NCBI GenBank assembly: GCA_951802195.1
Contig: OX637632.1
Span: 310,001 to 374,000 of the forward strand
DNA from: Tausonia pullulans
Taxonomy: Eukaryota; Basidiomycota; Tremellomycetes; Cystofilobasidiales; Mrakiaceae
Direction: 5' to 3'
DNA length: 64,000 bases
The notes below the pieces were generated by a model. That model saw nothing but the letters and a program-made list of their open reading frames with translations, was not told the origin of the DNA and did no database searches. The position numbers and the translations under genes are program-made. Of this stretch, positions 11,760-22,407 are shown piece by piece (positions within the stretch are counted from its first letter, which is position 1; each line of letters opens with the position of its first letter).

Positions 11760-12016
11760 TGAGCTTGTCTGCTTTTTGTAATCCATCTTGTTTCATGGAT
11801 TTTGTCGCCTTCACCAATGTGGGCGTCCAGAAATTTTGCCCTTGACCTCTCCCTTCACCTACACTGCCTGCCATATGCATTACCACACAAGCAGCATATC
11901 GAAGCCGAGAAGATCTTATGTCGTTAGGTCGTGAACGATCCGTACTCCGTTTCCTTCCTTTACAGGTGCCGCCGATCTCCTAAATCACAAGCCTGCCCTA
12001 GCCCTAGCCCTCCTCT

Positions 12017-12969
12017 TTAAACTGTGTCATCGTCGTAGTGAAAGTGAGTGTCCTTTGGGCTCCTAAAAACAGATGATACGACGATCAGTCGAGAGGGGCC
12101 CGAGGAGGACGTAGATGTATGGACGACGAACTTGGGGGCGCGCCGGACGTAGGAGTCATTGTCTTTCGGCCTATGAAGCAAGGAATCAGCGTCAGTGGCA
12201 GAAGAAAACGTCACTTGGGAAAAGATTGAACTCGCTTCTCCTTCTTCTAAGATCGCGAGGGGGAGTGAAGAAGCCCAGTCAAGCAAAGCGAGTGGTCAGG
12301 GCGCCGTCTAGACTCCGTGACAGGTCTGCTCCCTGTTCGCTCTCGCAACTGACTTTACACGATGCCAGCATCGACTGCAGCGTCAGACAAACAGAGGAGA
12401 CGTTTAGGACGGCTGTGGGAGAAGGCTTGGTCAGTCGAGACTCGAAGCAGAGCTGAAACAGGTCGCGCGCCTGGCGAGAGAACAGGACGAGGAAGATAGG
12501 CGAGGGAGACATACGAGACCATTCGTTTCCAAGGATGGAGGCACAGATGTGACCGTTTGAATAGCAATGCGGGTGAATGGGGGCCCTATGAAAGTCGGGT
12601 CATCATCATCAGTTCGAGAAAGACGACAACGGCGCGTGGAAGGATGACGCACTGGAAACGGTCGTCGACAACAAAGACAACCTCAGGAGACTCGATGGGA
12701 TACCGGGGGCTGAAAGTGAAGCGGAGAGCAAAGATTTCGCCCTGGAGCGAGAGTGTGCATGACTCGTCAGGCTTCAAGCAGTCGGCGATATGGGTGTACG
12801 TGTTCCCAGGTTGTCGACACACCTTAAAGACAGATTCGCCGAGGACTTCGATTGTGAAGTACCAGGTGACGAGGTCTGGTGCAGAGAGTAGAGTGACGCC
12901 TGCAGTGCAGCCCTTCTCCTGGAGGGCTAGAAGCTCCTTGCTGAGCCGCTTGGTGGCCATGGACGCCAT
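12017..12969 (-). CDS. UBE2W-like ubiquitin-conjugating enzyme (E2)
   Basis: Small E2 of the UBE2W/UBC16 type, which in other organisms attaches ubiquitin to protein N-termini. Exons on the minus strand: 12969-12823, 12741-12653, 12585-12515, 12412-12354, a micro-exon within 12246-12236, 12170-12132 and 12062-12017 (TAA). The spliced protein is about 152-153 residues. It shows the E2 core: FALRFTFSPRYPIESPEV, the HPH motif (APIHPHCYSNGHICASIL) with the catalytic Cys near residue 93, and EWSPVLNVSSVCLTLQSML. It ends in HFHYDDDTV, very like the WWYHDDTC tail that marks UBE2W. The joint between the micro-exon and the next exon keeps frame only if a GC-AG intron (donor GCGAGT) is used. Either of two ATGs (12969 or 12960) could start it; the first was chosen. 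Confidence 0.86.
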
Positions 12970-13255
12970 TGCTGAGGAGTGAAGGGGTGTTGAACGCGCG
13001 GGTGTGCGGAAAGAAAGAACCAAGAGAGACCCGAGTCGTGCCGCCGGTGAGCTAAAGACAGGTCGCGCTGGGAAGGCAAGGGAGATGAGCTAGAGTTTGG
13101 GGACGGTCGTGGAGGGCGATAGTGGTTGAGTGGGAGTGAGTTCGTCGGGAGAGGCCGATCTACCAGGACGTGTGCGCATTCACCTCCCCTTCCTCCCAGA
13201 CCTCGCCTCACTTCGACCTCTGAGCATTCCCCCTCTCAATCATCATCAACGCCGG
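12970..13255. promoter_or_regulatory. Divergent promoter of the E2 gene (-) and the PXA gene (+)
   Basis: 286 bases separate the two start codons. Each side shows C/T-rich sense-strand leader sequence. No specific factor site is claimed. Confidence 0.5.
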
Positions 13256-15229
13256 ATGCCGCCTCGCCAGGCAACCCCTCAGCCTATAGCGGCCAACTCG
13301 CTTGAGGCGTCGCCAAACCATCCGCTTGTCCGCAAGCTCCTCTTTCCCCAGCTCGACCCGGCCAAGCCCATCCCACCCATCTTTGACGGCGCCCGGTTCG
13401 GCGAGCTCAACGACGAGTACGTGCTCTCGCTTCAACAACCGACTATGTATGATCAGAAGCTAAGACTTGTCGTGCTATAGGATCCATCTCTTCATCGCCC
13501 TCGCACTTCGAGCTTTCGTCGTCCGTGTCCCCGCCTTTCGATTGCCTGCCGCACAGTCCCCCTGTCTGTGCAACGAGCTCACTCTCCCTTGGCCGTTCTC
13601 ACAGAGCCCATGGTACACCAAGATCACTCCCAGAGACAAGGACTTTCTTCCATGCATCAACCAGATCCTCGCCCACGTCTTCCGCTCACTCCAACCACGG
13701 CTTGCAGGCACTGAGCCGCTCACGACGCTACTCCTGCTCGACATCCCGACGCTGCTCGCCTTCCACGTCGAGACACACAACCTATCGCAGTCCGTCCCGT
13801 CCCACCCGCCTTTCGGCACTCTTCAGCCGCACATCGCCGTCGGGAGAGAGGACGATGCGCTCTCACTGCCGGCATCCCCTCCTTTCCCGGACGAGACCGA
13901 CGCGTCGTCGCAGCCTCCGGCCCCGCCACTTTCGCCTATCGAGCCGCTCTACCTGAACCAGATCATCGATGGCGTTCTCCGAGTCCTACTGCCGCTGGAA
14001 GATTACGAGAGCGACCTCGAGCGGACGATTGTCCGCGAGATCATTGTGCGCGTCGTCCTCGTCGGGCTCCTCCGCAAGCTATGCCAGCCGTGGTTCTGGT
14101 GGCAGGTCATCGGAAGCGTGCTGGGACCGCCCAAGAGCGAGCGAGTAGCAGCTGTCAAGCAGGAGAAGGAGAAGGTATGTCTTAATCCCGCTTCTGCACT
14201 CGTATAAAGAACACATCCGAACCTTGGACGGACGCGATAACGTGCCGATTTCTCTTTCTGCCTCACAGTCAATGACGAGTTATTCCACCTCTTCACCGCC
14301 ATCGCCATCACCATCACCGTCACCACCAACACCACCATCACATCCATCCTCCTCCTCCCTCTCCTCCTTCTTCGAATCCATCCTCAACTTTCTCCAAACG
14401 GTCCTCACCGTCCTCCAAGCCCTCTACACGACGCTCAAGCACTTCCTCGCCCACCTGTACTCCCTCCCAACCCCGGGTTCCTCACACACCAACCTCCTCT
14501 CCCCCTGGCTCGCCCTCTTCACCGCCCTCGTCCTCCCTCCACCAGGCTCGTCAGCTTCGTCTCGCACGAGAAGACTCACAGCGACCATCGCGCTTTGGTG
14601 GTTGTCCTCCGTCGGGACATTCTTCTCCGTCCTCGTCCTTGACCGGTCAGTGGTGTCCCCTCCCCCCCATGCCTACGCTCTCCTTTCCCCCTTCTCCCCA
14701 ACTGAGCTGGCTTCCTCGTCATCTGCGGACATTTCAGCCTCCTCCCAGACAAGCTTGCCTCCTCCGTCCTCACCCCGAAGACCGCAACATTTCTCGTCCG
14801 TAAAGTCCGGACGCTCCTCTTCCCAACGGGCTATCCGGGTCCGAGCCCCGTCGATCCGACGGAGGAGGAGCAGACTCAGTTGAGATTGAGGGCTGAGACG
14901 AGGGTCGGGGAGCTGGTACCGCGTGAGTCGCTCGCGCCTTCGCTCGCCGGACTTCCAACGCCTTCTTCTCTGACGATTCGACCTCCATCCCAGCCGTCAT
15001 CCGCCGTCTCCTCCTCTCCCCATCGCCCTCGCCCTCCTCCTCACTCCCAAGCAAGACCACCTCCCCACCCCCCGCCCAAATGGGCGCCCTCTTCCTCGCA
15101 CCCATCAGCGACTCTCCCACCGCCAACGCCCACCTCGTCGTGCGGCTGTTGGACGCCATCGTTGCGGCGGTGTTTCCCGAGTTGGCTGCGAATGGCGGCG
15201 GGGGTGGTGGGGAGGTTGACATTGGTTGA
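13256..15229 (+). CDS. PXA-domain protein (sorting-nexin-associated domain)
   Basis: Six exons: 13256-13416, 13481-13520, 13605-14174, 14269-14645, 14738-14922 and 14994-15229 (TGA), giving about 522 residues. The PXA core is spread over exons 1-3: NHPLVRKLLFPQLDP, then WYTKITPRDKDFLPCINQI and LDIPTLLAFHVETHNL. It continues with YLNQIIDGVLRVLLPLEDY, ESDLERTIVREIIVRVVL and LCQPWFWWQVI, the most diagnostic block. Between this and the C-terminus lie Ser/Pro repeats, a hydrophobic stretch (LSPWLALFTALVLPPPG) and a second hydrophobic segment. The end (AHLVVRLLDAIVAAVFPEL) matches the closing helix found in many fungal PXA proteins. No PX, RGS or nexin C domain follows, so this is a stand-alone PXA protein. 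In known members the domain sits on endosome or ER contact membranes; the role here is inferred from that only. Confidence 0.84.
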
Positions 15230-15617
15230 CAGAAGGAAAGGGGAGTGATGGATGTTCATTGAAAGGGAAAGATCATACATGGGGCGGGGTTTTTTAATGA
15301 GAGGTAGAAGCAGATCCGAAGCAAGTACCGAGGGAACATGCACGCCTGAGATGATGATGGAAGACTCTAAATTTAAAAAAGGGTTGGGCCGGCAAAGAAG
15401 GGACAATGTGGGCAGAATGATTGGCCCGTGGGTGATGCTATCTAGATGAGAAAAGACAAGACGAAGGAGAGAAGAGACGAAAATGAGACCAGTTGGTCTT
15501 GGATAAGAATGAAGGAAAATATTTTGATGGGAGAGAGAAAGAGCGCGACAGTGTTCGTTGTATCAAAGTAAAGAGAAAGAGAGAGCAAGAGAGAGAGGAG
15601 CGACCGGCGGCCTCTCA
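15230..15617. other. Gap between convergent genes
   Basis: 3' ends of the PXA gene (+) and of the PRM10-like gene (-) face each other here. There is a T8 run near 15290 and purine-rich sequence around 15540-15600. No gene was recognised. Confidence 0.45.
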
Positions 15618-18600
15618 TCAGAAGGACGAGAGGTTGGCGCCACGCCGACGACCTCCTCCCCAAAGGTTGACGATGGCCGCCGAGACGAAGAGACCGACCG
15701 TGAGACCGATGGCGACTTGAACAAGCTGGATGGCGACGTTGAAGCCCGAGGCGTAGGCGTTGGTGTTGCCGCTGCTGCTCTCCGAGGCGAACTGGAGGAG
15801 ACCGCCATTGGCGAGACCCGATGGAAGTTGAAAGAGAATGCCGACGACCTAGCAGAAGAAAGCTTGCTGTCAGTTACTGGTGAAAAGAGGAGTCACACAG
15901 CAGACAAAGGCACACCAACCATAACGACGAAAGCCGATCCGCGCGTAAATTTGGCGTAAACACCTCCGAGCATGCCGACGACAAAGGACCCGATTGTCGA
16001 AGTGATGTCGCTCCGACCCGGGAAGGCCTTGCCGCCAAAGTAGTTGCTCGCAAACCCGCTGCAACCAATAATGACCATGACGATCGATTCCTTGCGCACA
16101 AGCGGCTGGCCGTTGCGCATGCCGAGAAGGATGAGGTAGCATGGTGCGGTAAGGAAGTAGAACCACGGGTTGATGGTCGCGCGGTACCAAGGGGCGTTCA
16201 GTCGAAGGCTGGAGCACGTGTAGTCAGTCGAGCCGCGGACGGCACGGCCCGTAATACGGATGTAGACCTCGGAACCCATGGCGAGACCAAAACCGAGGAA
16301 GAGAGAATCTGGGGGAGGACGTCAGCGCGGTCTAAGGGTTGAGAAGGTGAGAGGTAGGCTTACAGAGAACCGAGTATACAAGACGGACGGAGCCAGAGAT
16401 GATGGACCGGTTTCCGAGTTCGAGACTTCCACAGAGAACGATGTATCCGGGAAGAATGAGGACAACCGATCCCGAGGCGACGGCCGCGAAGCAGAATTGG
16501 CCCGAGGAGGCGATAGCGGCGGCGAGGAAGGAGTTGATCGTCGCGATGACGATTCTGGCAAGGTAAACACGGAATCAGTTCGACGCCGGAGGAAGGTGGA
16601 AATTGGGGAGAACATACTCGAAGAGCGAAGAGTAAAGGTCATTGCGGCTGACGGCGATCTGGACAAGAACGAGAAGCGCGCCAAGGGGGATGGAAATGAG
16701 GCAGTCCTGGATGGGAAGAGAGTTCAGCTCCAAGTCACAGACAAGAGGCAGCGAGGACCCTAGACCTACGATGAAAGATCCGTAGAACGCCGAGGGTTGG
16801 ATGAAAGCCGAACAGAGGCCTCCAATGATAAGGTTCTGCCACATGGAATACGTCGCTTTGGACGTCATAAGCGCATCGAGCGCGGGAGACGCCTCAGTGA
16901 CAGCCATCTTGTCGTGAACGACCTGGGAGAGGAGCGAAGTCAGCCTTCAGGCGGAGCGAGGGAAGGGAGAGAAAGAAAAAAAAAACCCGACACTGACGTT
17001 CCAGAAAATCATATGCGCCGAGAGAAGCTTGCCGAGATCGAGTCCGTTTGCCTGCTTGAGGAACTGAGCGAGAAAGCAGATCAGCCTTGCCTCTAAGCGA
17101 CAGCATACATCTGCGACTCACCTTTGTCTCGGACGTGTGCGTCGTTGGATCTCCAAACGAGACGAGCATGACTCCTGGGATGTAAACCATCTGGCAGTTG
17201 ACTTCAAGGACACGAGCTGTCGCCTGCATCTGCGCCTCTAATCGATGTGAAGGGGCGCCGAACATCATGAAGGCGCGAGCGAGCTTGAGGATGAAGTCCT
17301 GGCGGGAAAGAATGGCGGCTACATGCATGGTGATCTGAGAGAGCAAGGGAGGATCAGTTCAGGTCGGGGCAAGCTTGGGAGAGCGAGAGAAGGGGCGACG
17401 CACGAAGATCTGCTCCTGCCGCTTCTTCTCCTTGATCTTCCTCCTCCGACGCTTCTCCTTCTCCCACTCGCGCCGCTCTCGCTCCTCCTGCGTCTCCTTC
17501 TTACCGAGCTCCGCCAGCCCGAAGTAGTCGTCGGCGTTCTTGCCTCCCTCGGGAGTCCGCCCTGCAGTGTGTTTACCGATCGATTGCTTGATCGGATCTG
17601 TGACCATCTTGTCGACCATCTTGTACGGCGCTTTGACCATGTCGAGCGCGAGCATCTCGATACCCTTGATCCCACCTGGCCCACGTCGCTTCTTAGCGTT
17701 GGCGGAAAAGGAGCTCGAGACGGGCATTCCGGACGCCGAGGGCGATGGAGGAGCGAGCTGACTGCCGTTCGTGGTCGTCGGGAAGAAAACCCCCTCGCCT
17801 TCGGTGTTCGTCATGGTGATGGGCGGCGAGCCGAGGGGCGAGGTCGTGCGGGTTCCACCGGGGGAGACGGCCAGGCGGGCAACACCGCCCGAGGGTGTCG
17901 TTGGCGCGGAGCGACGCTCGCCATCGTGCATCGGCGTTGGGGAAGAGCTGAGAGGGCGGCTTGCCCCCGATGCAGTTGGGTAGCTCATGAGGGAGCGAGG
18001 ACGCCCAGCGCTGTCACCGGGAGAGCTGACGGGCGAGGTCGGCGACGTGAGGGAGATCGAGTGCGGTCGACCGGCGGGAGGGGTGAGCTTATCAGTCGCG
18101 TCGTTGTTGACTGCTTCGACGGCGCGCTCGGTCGTGTAGCGGGCGAGGGTGAAGCCGGGACGCGAGGGATCTGGGGCGATCTAAAAAAACAAGGGGCAAG
18201 ATAGCGGTGGGGTGAGTGAGTCTCTCGCGATCAAGCAAGCACAAGCTGAGGATCCTCCACGCACGTTAGATGCAGAGGGAGCAGCAACGCCAGCGAGGTT
18301 GCCCTGTTAATCGATGATCAAACACAAGCCAGGTCAATGAGGGGCGGGAGAAGAAGAAAGACGAGGACGCGACCCACGGTGCTAGCGATCAGCCCACCAA
18401 AGACCCCCGCCGAGCTCCGCGATGATGGAGGGCGATCAACCTCCAGTCCGAGCCGGTCGCCGATCTTCTTGATGCCGTTCGCGACGGCCTTGGTGGCCGA
18501 GTGCGAGTGCGAGTGCGAGTGTGAGCCGGCAGACAAGGGAGGAGTCGGCTGCTCCGACGAAGCGGTAGTCTCGGGTCCTCGTTTATTTCCAGTGAGACCA

Positions 18601-20150
18601 CCGTAGATGGATGCCGTGGGTGACTTGGTGTTTCCCGAGCGGTCGCGAACGAAGTGGGAGAGCGACGACTGGCTCCGATTGCTCCAGAGGTTGCCGAGCT
18701 CGCCGGAGCGACGGCGAGGGTCGTCCCTCGGGTCGAGGGTCGTTGCCGAGCTGTCGCGCTTGTGATGGGACCTGACTCCGAGCGGGGTGGTGGCAACGTC
18801 GAGGTTGCCCTTCATCATGGCACGCTTGAGACGCTGCTCGCGAATGAACTTCATCCGCTCCTCCTCATCCTCCTCCGAGTCAGTCTCGACGTTGATCGAG
18901 CCCCGACGAGACGAGGCAGGCGTCGAGGCGACCGATGGCGTCGCCGAAGCACGAGACGAGCTGCCGCCTCCTCCCTGGAGGGCGAGAAGCGAGGAGAGGA
19001 CACCGCCCGAATGGGCGAGGTTGCGCCGGGTCTTGGCTGACGGAGGGATCAGCGCATCGTCGATGTTGGCGCCGTCGTCAGCTCCAGGCCTCCGAGGAGC
19101 ATTGGGCCCGCCGTACCGGTCGCGGTCGCGGTCAAGCTCGCGAGTGATGCGGCGGCCAAAGGCTCCTGTCCCGTCGTTGTCATCGCCATCGCCGTTGGTG
19201 GCGGGTTTCCCGGCGGCCTTGCGACGCCTACGTTTCTTTTCCTCCGTCTCGTATGCCTTCTCGTCGAGGGCCTCTTCCTTCCTGAGCTCCTTACTGCTCT
19301 TTTTGCTCGCCCCGCCGGCCTTCCGATGCCTGAGAAACCCAAACCTTCCGGATGTGTGCGCGCGCACAAGATCTGCCGCAGCTCGTTGGTGGTCAGCCTG
19401 CTCGCGCTCCGGATGGATCGAGGGCATGCCGTCACGCTCGTCCGGATCGACGTAGACGTCCATCTGGTTTAACAGCTGCTCCCACTGGCCGCTCTCGCCG
19501 TCCGAGGCGACGCTTCCAGTTCGAGCAGGCGTGTTGGTGCCCTCGCTCGGAGGACCGGACTCCAGATCGGGTGTACCAGGACCTGAGGACCCAAGGGGGC
19601 CGCCGGCGTACGACGCGTACGAGGCCGGCTCGTCCGTCATGGCTCGGGACGAATGCGCCTCAAGCGCCCGACGGAGAGCCTCGGATGCGCCCTGGTCGCC
19701 GAGCGTCTGGGGCGAACTCGGCCCTTCTGGCTGAGGAGGGTCGACAGAAATCGCAACGTGATTCGTCTCGCCCCACTGGACACGACGACCGGCGGCCTTG
19801 CCTGCCGAACCCGTCACCGCGGCTGACGCTGGGTCGAGCAGGATCTGCGGTGGCGGCGTCGGGGTGGTCCCGGTGCCCGTCGCGTTGGTGCTGATGCGGC
19901 CAGATGGCGAAGAGGGCGTGGGAAGAGAGGAGGTCGTCGAGTCGACGGGGTGTTGCTGTTGGGCTCGTCGTCGGCTGACGACGTCGAACGCCGGGTTCAC
20001 CTTCGGGGACGTCGACGAAGAGGGCGGAGCCAGCGCGGCCGTCGGCGAGTAGGCGGGTGCTGGGCGAGAGGGTGATGCCGAGGGCGAGGGCGAGGGCGAC
20101 CGCCTGCGGTGCCTCTGGCCGTCGGCGAAAGGGTCGTCGGGGACAGACAT
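15618..20150 (-). CDS. PRM10: Prm10/ThrE-family multi-pass membrane protein with a very long N-terminal region
   Basis: Ten exons on the minus strand: 20150-18378, 18303-18265, 18180-17404, 17334-17122, 17063-16998, 16922-16770, 16706-16618, 16554-16364, 16308-15920 and 15848-15618 (TGA). All phases agree and the length is about 1,306 residues. The first ~860 residues are disordered-looking and rich in Ser, Pro, Arg and acidic residues, with a Ser-His alternating run (SHSHSHSHS) and KR-rich patches (KEKRRRRKIKEKKRQ). The last ~445 residues are the ThrE domain: MFGAPSHRLEAQMQ, CQMVYIPGVMLVSFGDP, about ten hydrophobic helices, and the second half with NPWFYFLTAPCYLILLG and GSFVVGMLGGVYAKF. In yeast the gene is pheromone-induced; bacterial ThrE exports threonine and serine. 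Substrate here is unknown. Yeast Prm10 is under 400 residues, so the N-terminal part is a large extension. Confidence 0.86.
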
Positions 20151-21495
20151 GGTGGTGTGCGCGCGAGCGGGCGGGCGTGCGGGGGGTGAAGAGCTGTCTG
20201 TTTGGCCGGGGCGGGGCGGATAAGAGACTGGCTGGAGCGAGGCGGGTGGGAAAGACGGCCGTGCCCAAAGGTGATGGCTTGATAGAGGAGGGCGATGGGC
20301 TCGAGAGGAACCTCCTGTGGCGAGCTAGCGGGATGGGCTGAATTGGTTGGTGGTGTGAATCAGGAGTCATGATGCCGAGGGAAGTCATGTAGGCGGACCG
20401 CGCAGGGGACGGCCGCCGGGCCCTCGCTGGGGAAGCGTCCTTTCACGTCGTCACTCCAATGAAACCCGTCCTCTGGCCCTCCTCTCTTCCCTCCCCCACG
20501 GAGGCCATGGTCCAGGCCTTCATCGCCGGGGCTGCCCAGCTGTCACCTGTCCACGGTCGCAGCGGCGCTTTCCATGGCCCTCCATCTTGGCGCTCCCCTC
20601 TGGGAGATCACCACTCGCGAGCCGCCAGACAGCTAGTTCCAGCCAGCGGACGACGGCGTTCGTCAGGGGAGATGAGTTCTCCTCTATGGACCCTCCACTC
20701 GGCTCACGCGTTCGCTGAAGGAATTCCTCGCGTCAGCCCCGGATGATCTCTGTCTCGGCAAGTCGGCAAGTCCACAAATTGTGAGGAGAGAGAAAAGGCT
20801 AAGTCGCGGCCCAGTCAATCACCCACTCCACGGGGCTTCGAAATTCAAAGGGGAAGGTGGAGGCTCGAGAGTATCGAGGTCTCCGTCATCCCGCAGGCGA
20901 TCGTTTGACTTGATGAGCCAGATCGTCTTTGAAGGTCCCGGGACGATGGATCTTCGTCTCTACGTCTTTCTGTGCTACAGCGCGCGTGCACGAGAGGTGG
21001 CTCTTACGAGGAGCTGACGAGATGCGACATGCCTGCAGACGTGTTCCTCATGGGCAGCCGTGGGTCTGCTGCGACCGCAACCCCCTGCTGAGATAGCCCC
21101 CTTCTTGGCGGACCTTGGTCGACTCGCGAGATGAGCCGAGAAGTGCCACTTGATCGGCAGCATCGGCGCAGCGCGCACACACAGTAGGTCTGTTGCAGCC
21201 TTCTTTTGACCACTCGTCCTCTTTTTCGCTACTCATCCTTCTCTCTCTTTGTCTCACGCATTCCTAGACGGTCGCACTTGCTTCTTCGTTCTCAAACGAA
21301 GATAGGGCGACTCACTCTCGCATGGACCGCCCTCGGCTTCCGACCGGGGGCTGTCCTACCTACCACCCGCCACAAGGCTCCCGAAGGACTCTCGGCAGTC
21401 GGCTTCACCTCGCTTGTCCTTCCAACACCCGCCCTCCCCTCACCAGCCTCTGTCCATCCACCGACAGCCCAGCTCCAACACATAGTATCGCGCTC
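20151..21495. promoter_or_regulatory. Shared upstream region of the PRM10-like gene (-) and the Cys-rich membrane protein gene (+)
   Basis: No gene was recognised in 1.3 kb. Both ends carry C/T-rich leader sequence on the sense strand of the flanking gene. Short open frames here have unnatural codon use. Confidence 0.45.
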
Positions 21496-22045
21496 ATGTT
21501 CGACAATCAGGACAACAAGTTTGTCCTCCATCCCACCTTCCTCCGTCGCCTCGGCCTTACCTTCGGATCTGACCGCTTACCACCCGTCATTTGTTGGACA
21601 CCGCCTCATCCTCCTTTTTCCAGTATCAAGCAGCCCTCGCAGTCGTACAACCCCAACCAGGGCTACAACCAGTACGGCCAGCAGCCGCCGCAGCAGTACG
21701 GTCAGGGTGGATCCAGCTACTACCCTCCTCCACCTCAAGGTGCGTGCGGGTCTCCTCGAGCGAGTCGGGCTCGGGATTATCCCCATGCTGATGACGCCGT
21801 TGCCTTCTTTCTTGTTTCTTCCACTTCATTCAGGCTATCCCAACCAGCCTCACGGTCAGCAGCCTTACGGCCAGCAACCATATGGACAGCAGCCCCAAAT
21901 GTACAGCAACGGCCAGCCCATCTACGTCCAGCAGCCGCAAGTCGGCGACCGCGGCGCCGGAGGGTTGGCCGCTGGAGCGACGGCGGGCCTGTGTGCCGGT
22001 GGACTCCTCGCGTTGCTGTGCTGGCCGTGCTGCTGCCTCTTCTGA
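21496..22045 (+). CDS. Small Gln/Pro/Tyr-rich protein with a Cys-rich C-terminal membrane segment (CYSTM-like)
   Basis: Three exons: 21496-21518, 21624-21739 and 21834-22045 (TGA), about 116 residues. The first exon is only 23 bases (MFDNQDN plus two bases) and uses donor GTTTGT. The body is a soluble Gln/Tyr/Pro/Gly repeat region with GQQPYGQQPYGQQP. The last ~30 residues are a glycine/alanine helix ending in a cysteine cluster, LLALLCWPCCCLF. This layout is that of CYSTM proteins, small tail-anchored proteins linked to stress tolerance in eukaryotes. The cysteines at the very C-terminus could also be lipid-modified. Function not shown by sequence. Confidence 0.75.
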
Positions 22046-22407
22046 ACAGGAAGGGCACGGGGGAAGGGAACGGAGAGGAGAGGGAGAGAGAGAGAGAGAG
22101 GGAGAGATGGAGGGTGGAGATGGATGGGTCGGTGGCGGCGCTCCCACCCCCCTCAAGCGCCAGTCGCTGACCCCCAGACGGCTAGACGTTCTCATTGTTT
22201 TAATTTCTCTTGACGATCCTCATGATGGCTGCGACGGTTGTGCGTTTTCTGTCTCGTGAAAATGGTGTGCTGCCCGAGGCAGGATCTCCCCGCCCTTTCG
22301 TGCGCTAAAGTGGGCATCGCGTTTGTCGGCGTCGCCCCTCGCTGGTTCCTCAAGCCGGCGGCTCTCCTCCCCTTGTTCGCTTACAACCACAACCACTCCA
22401 CTCCATC
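22046..22407. promoter_or_regulatory. Gap between the CYSTM-like gene and IES1
   Basis: Contains a GA-rich simple repeat at about 22078-22110 in the 3' flank of the CYSTM-like gene, then the likely IES1 promoter with a C/T-rich leader before 22408. Confidence 0.45.
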
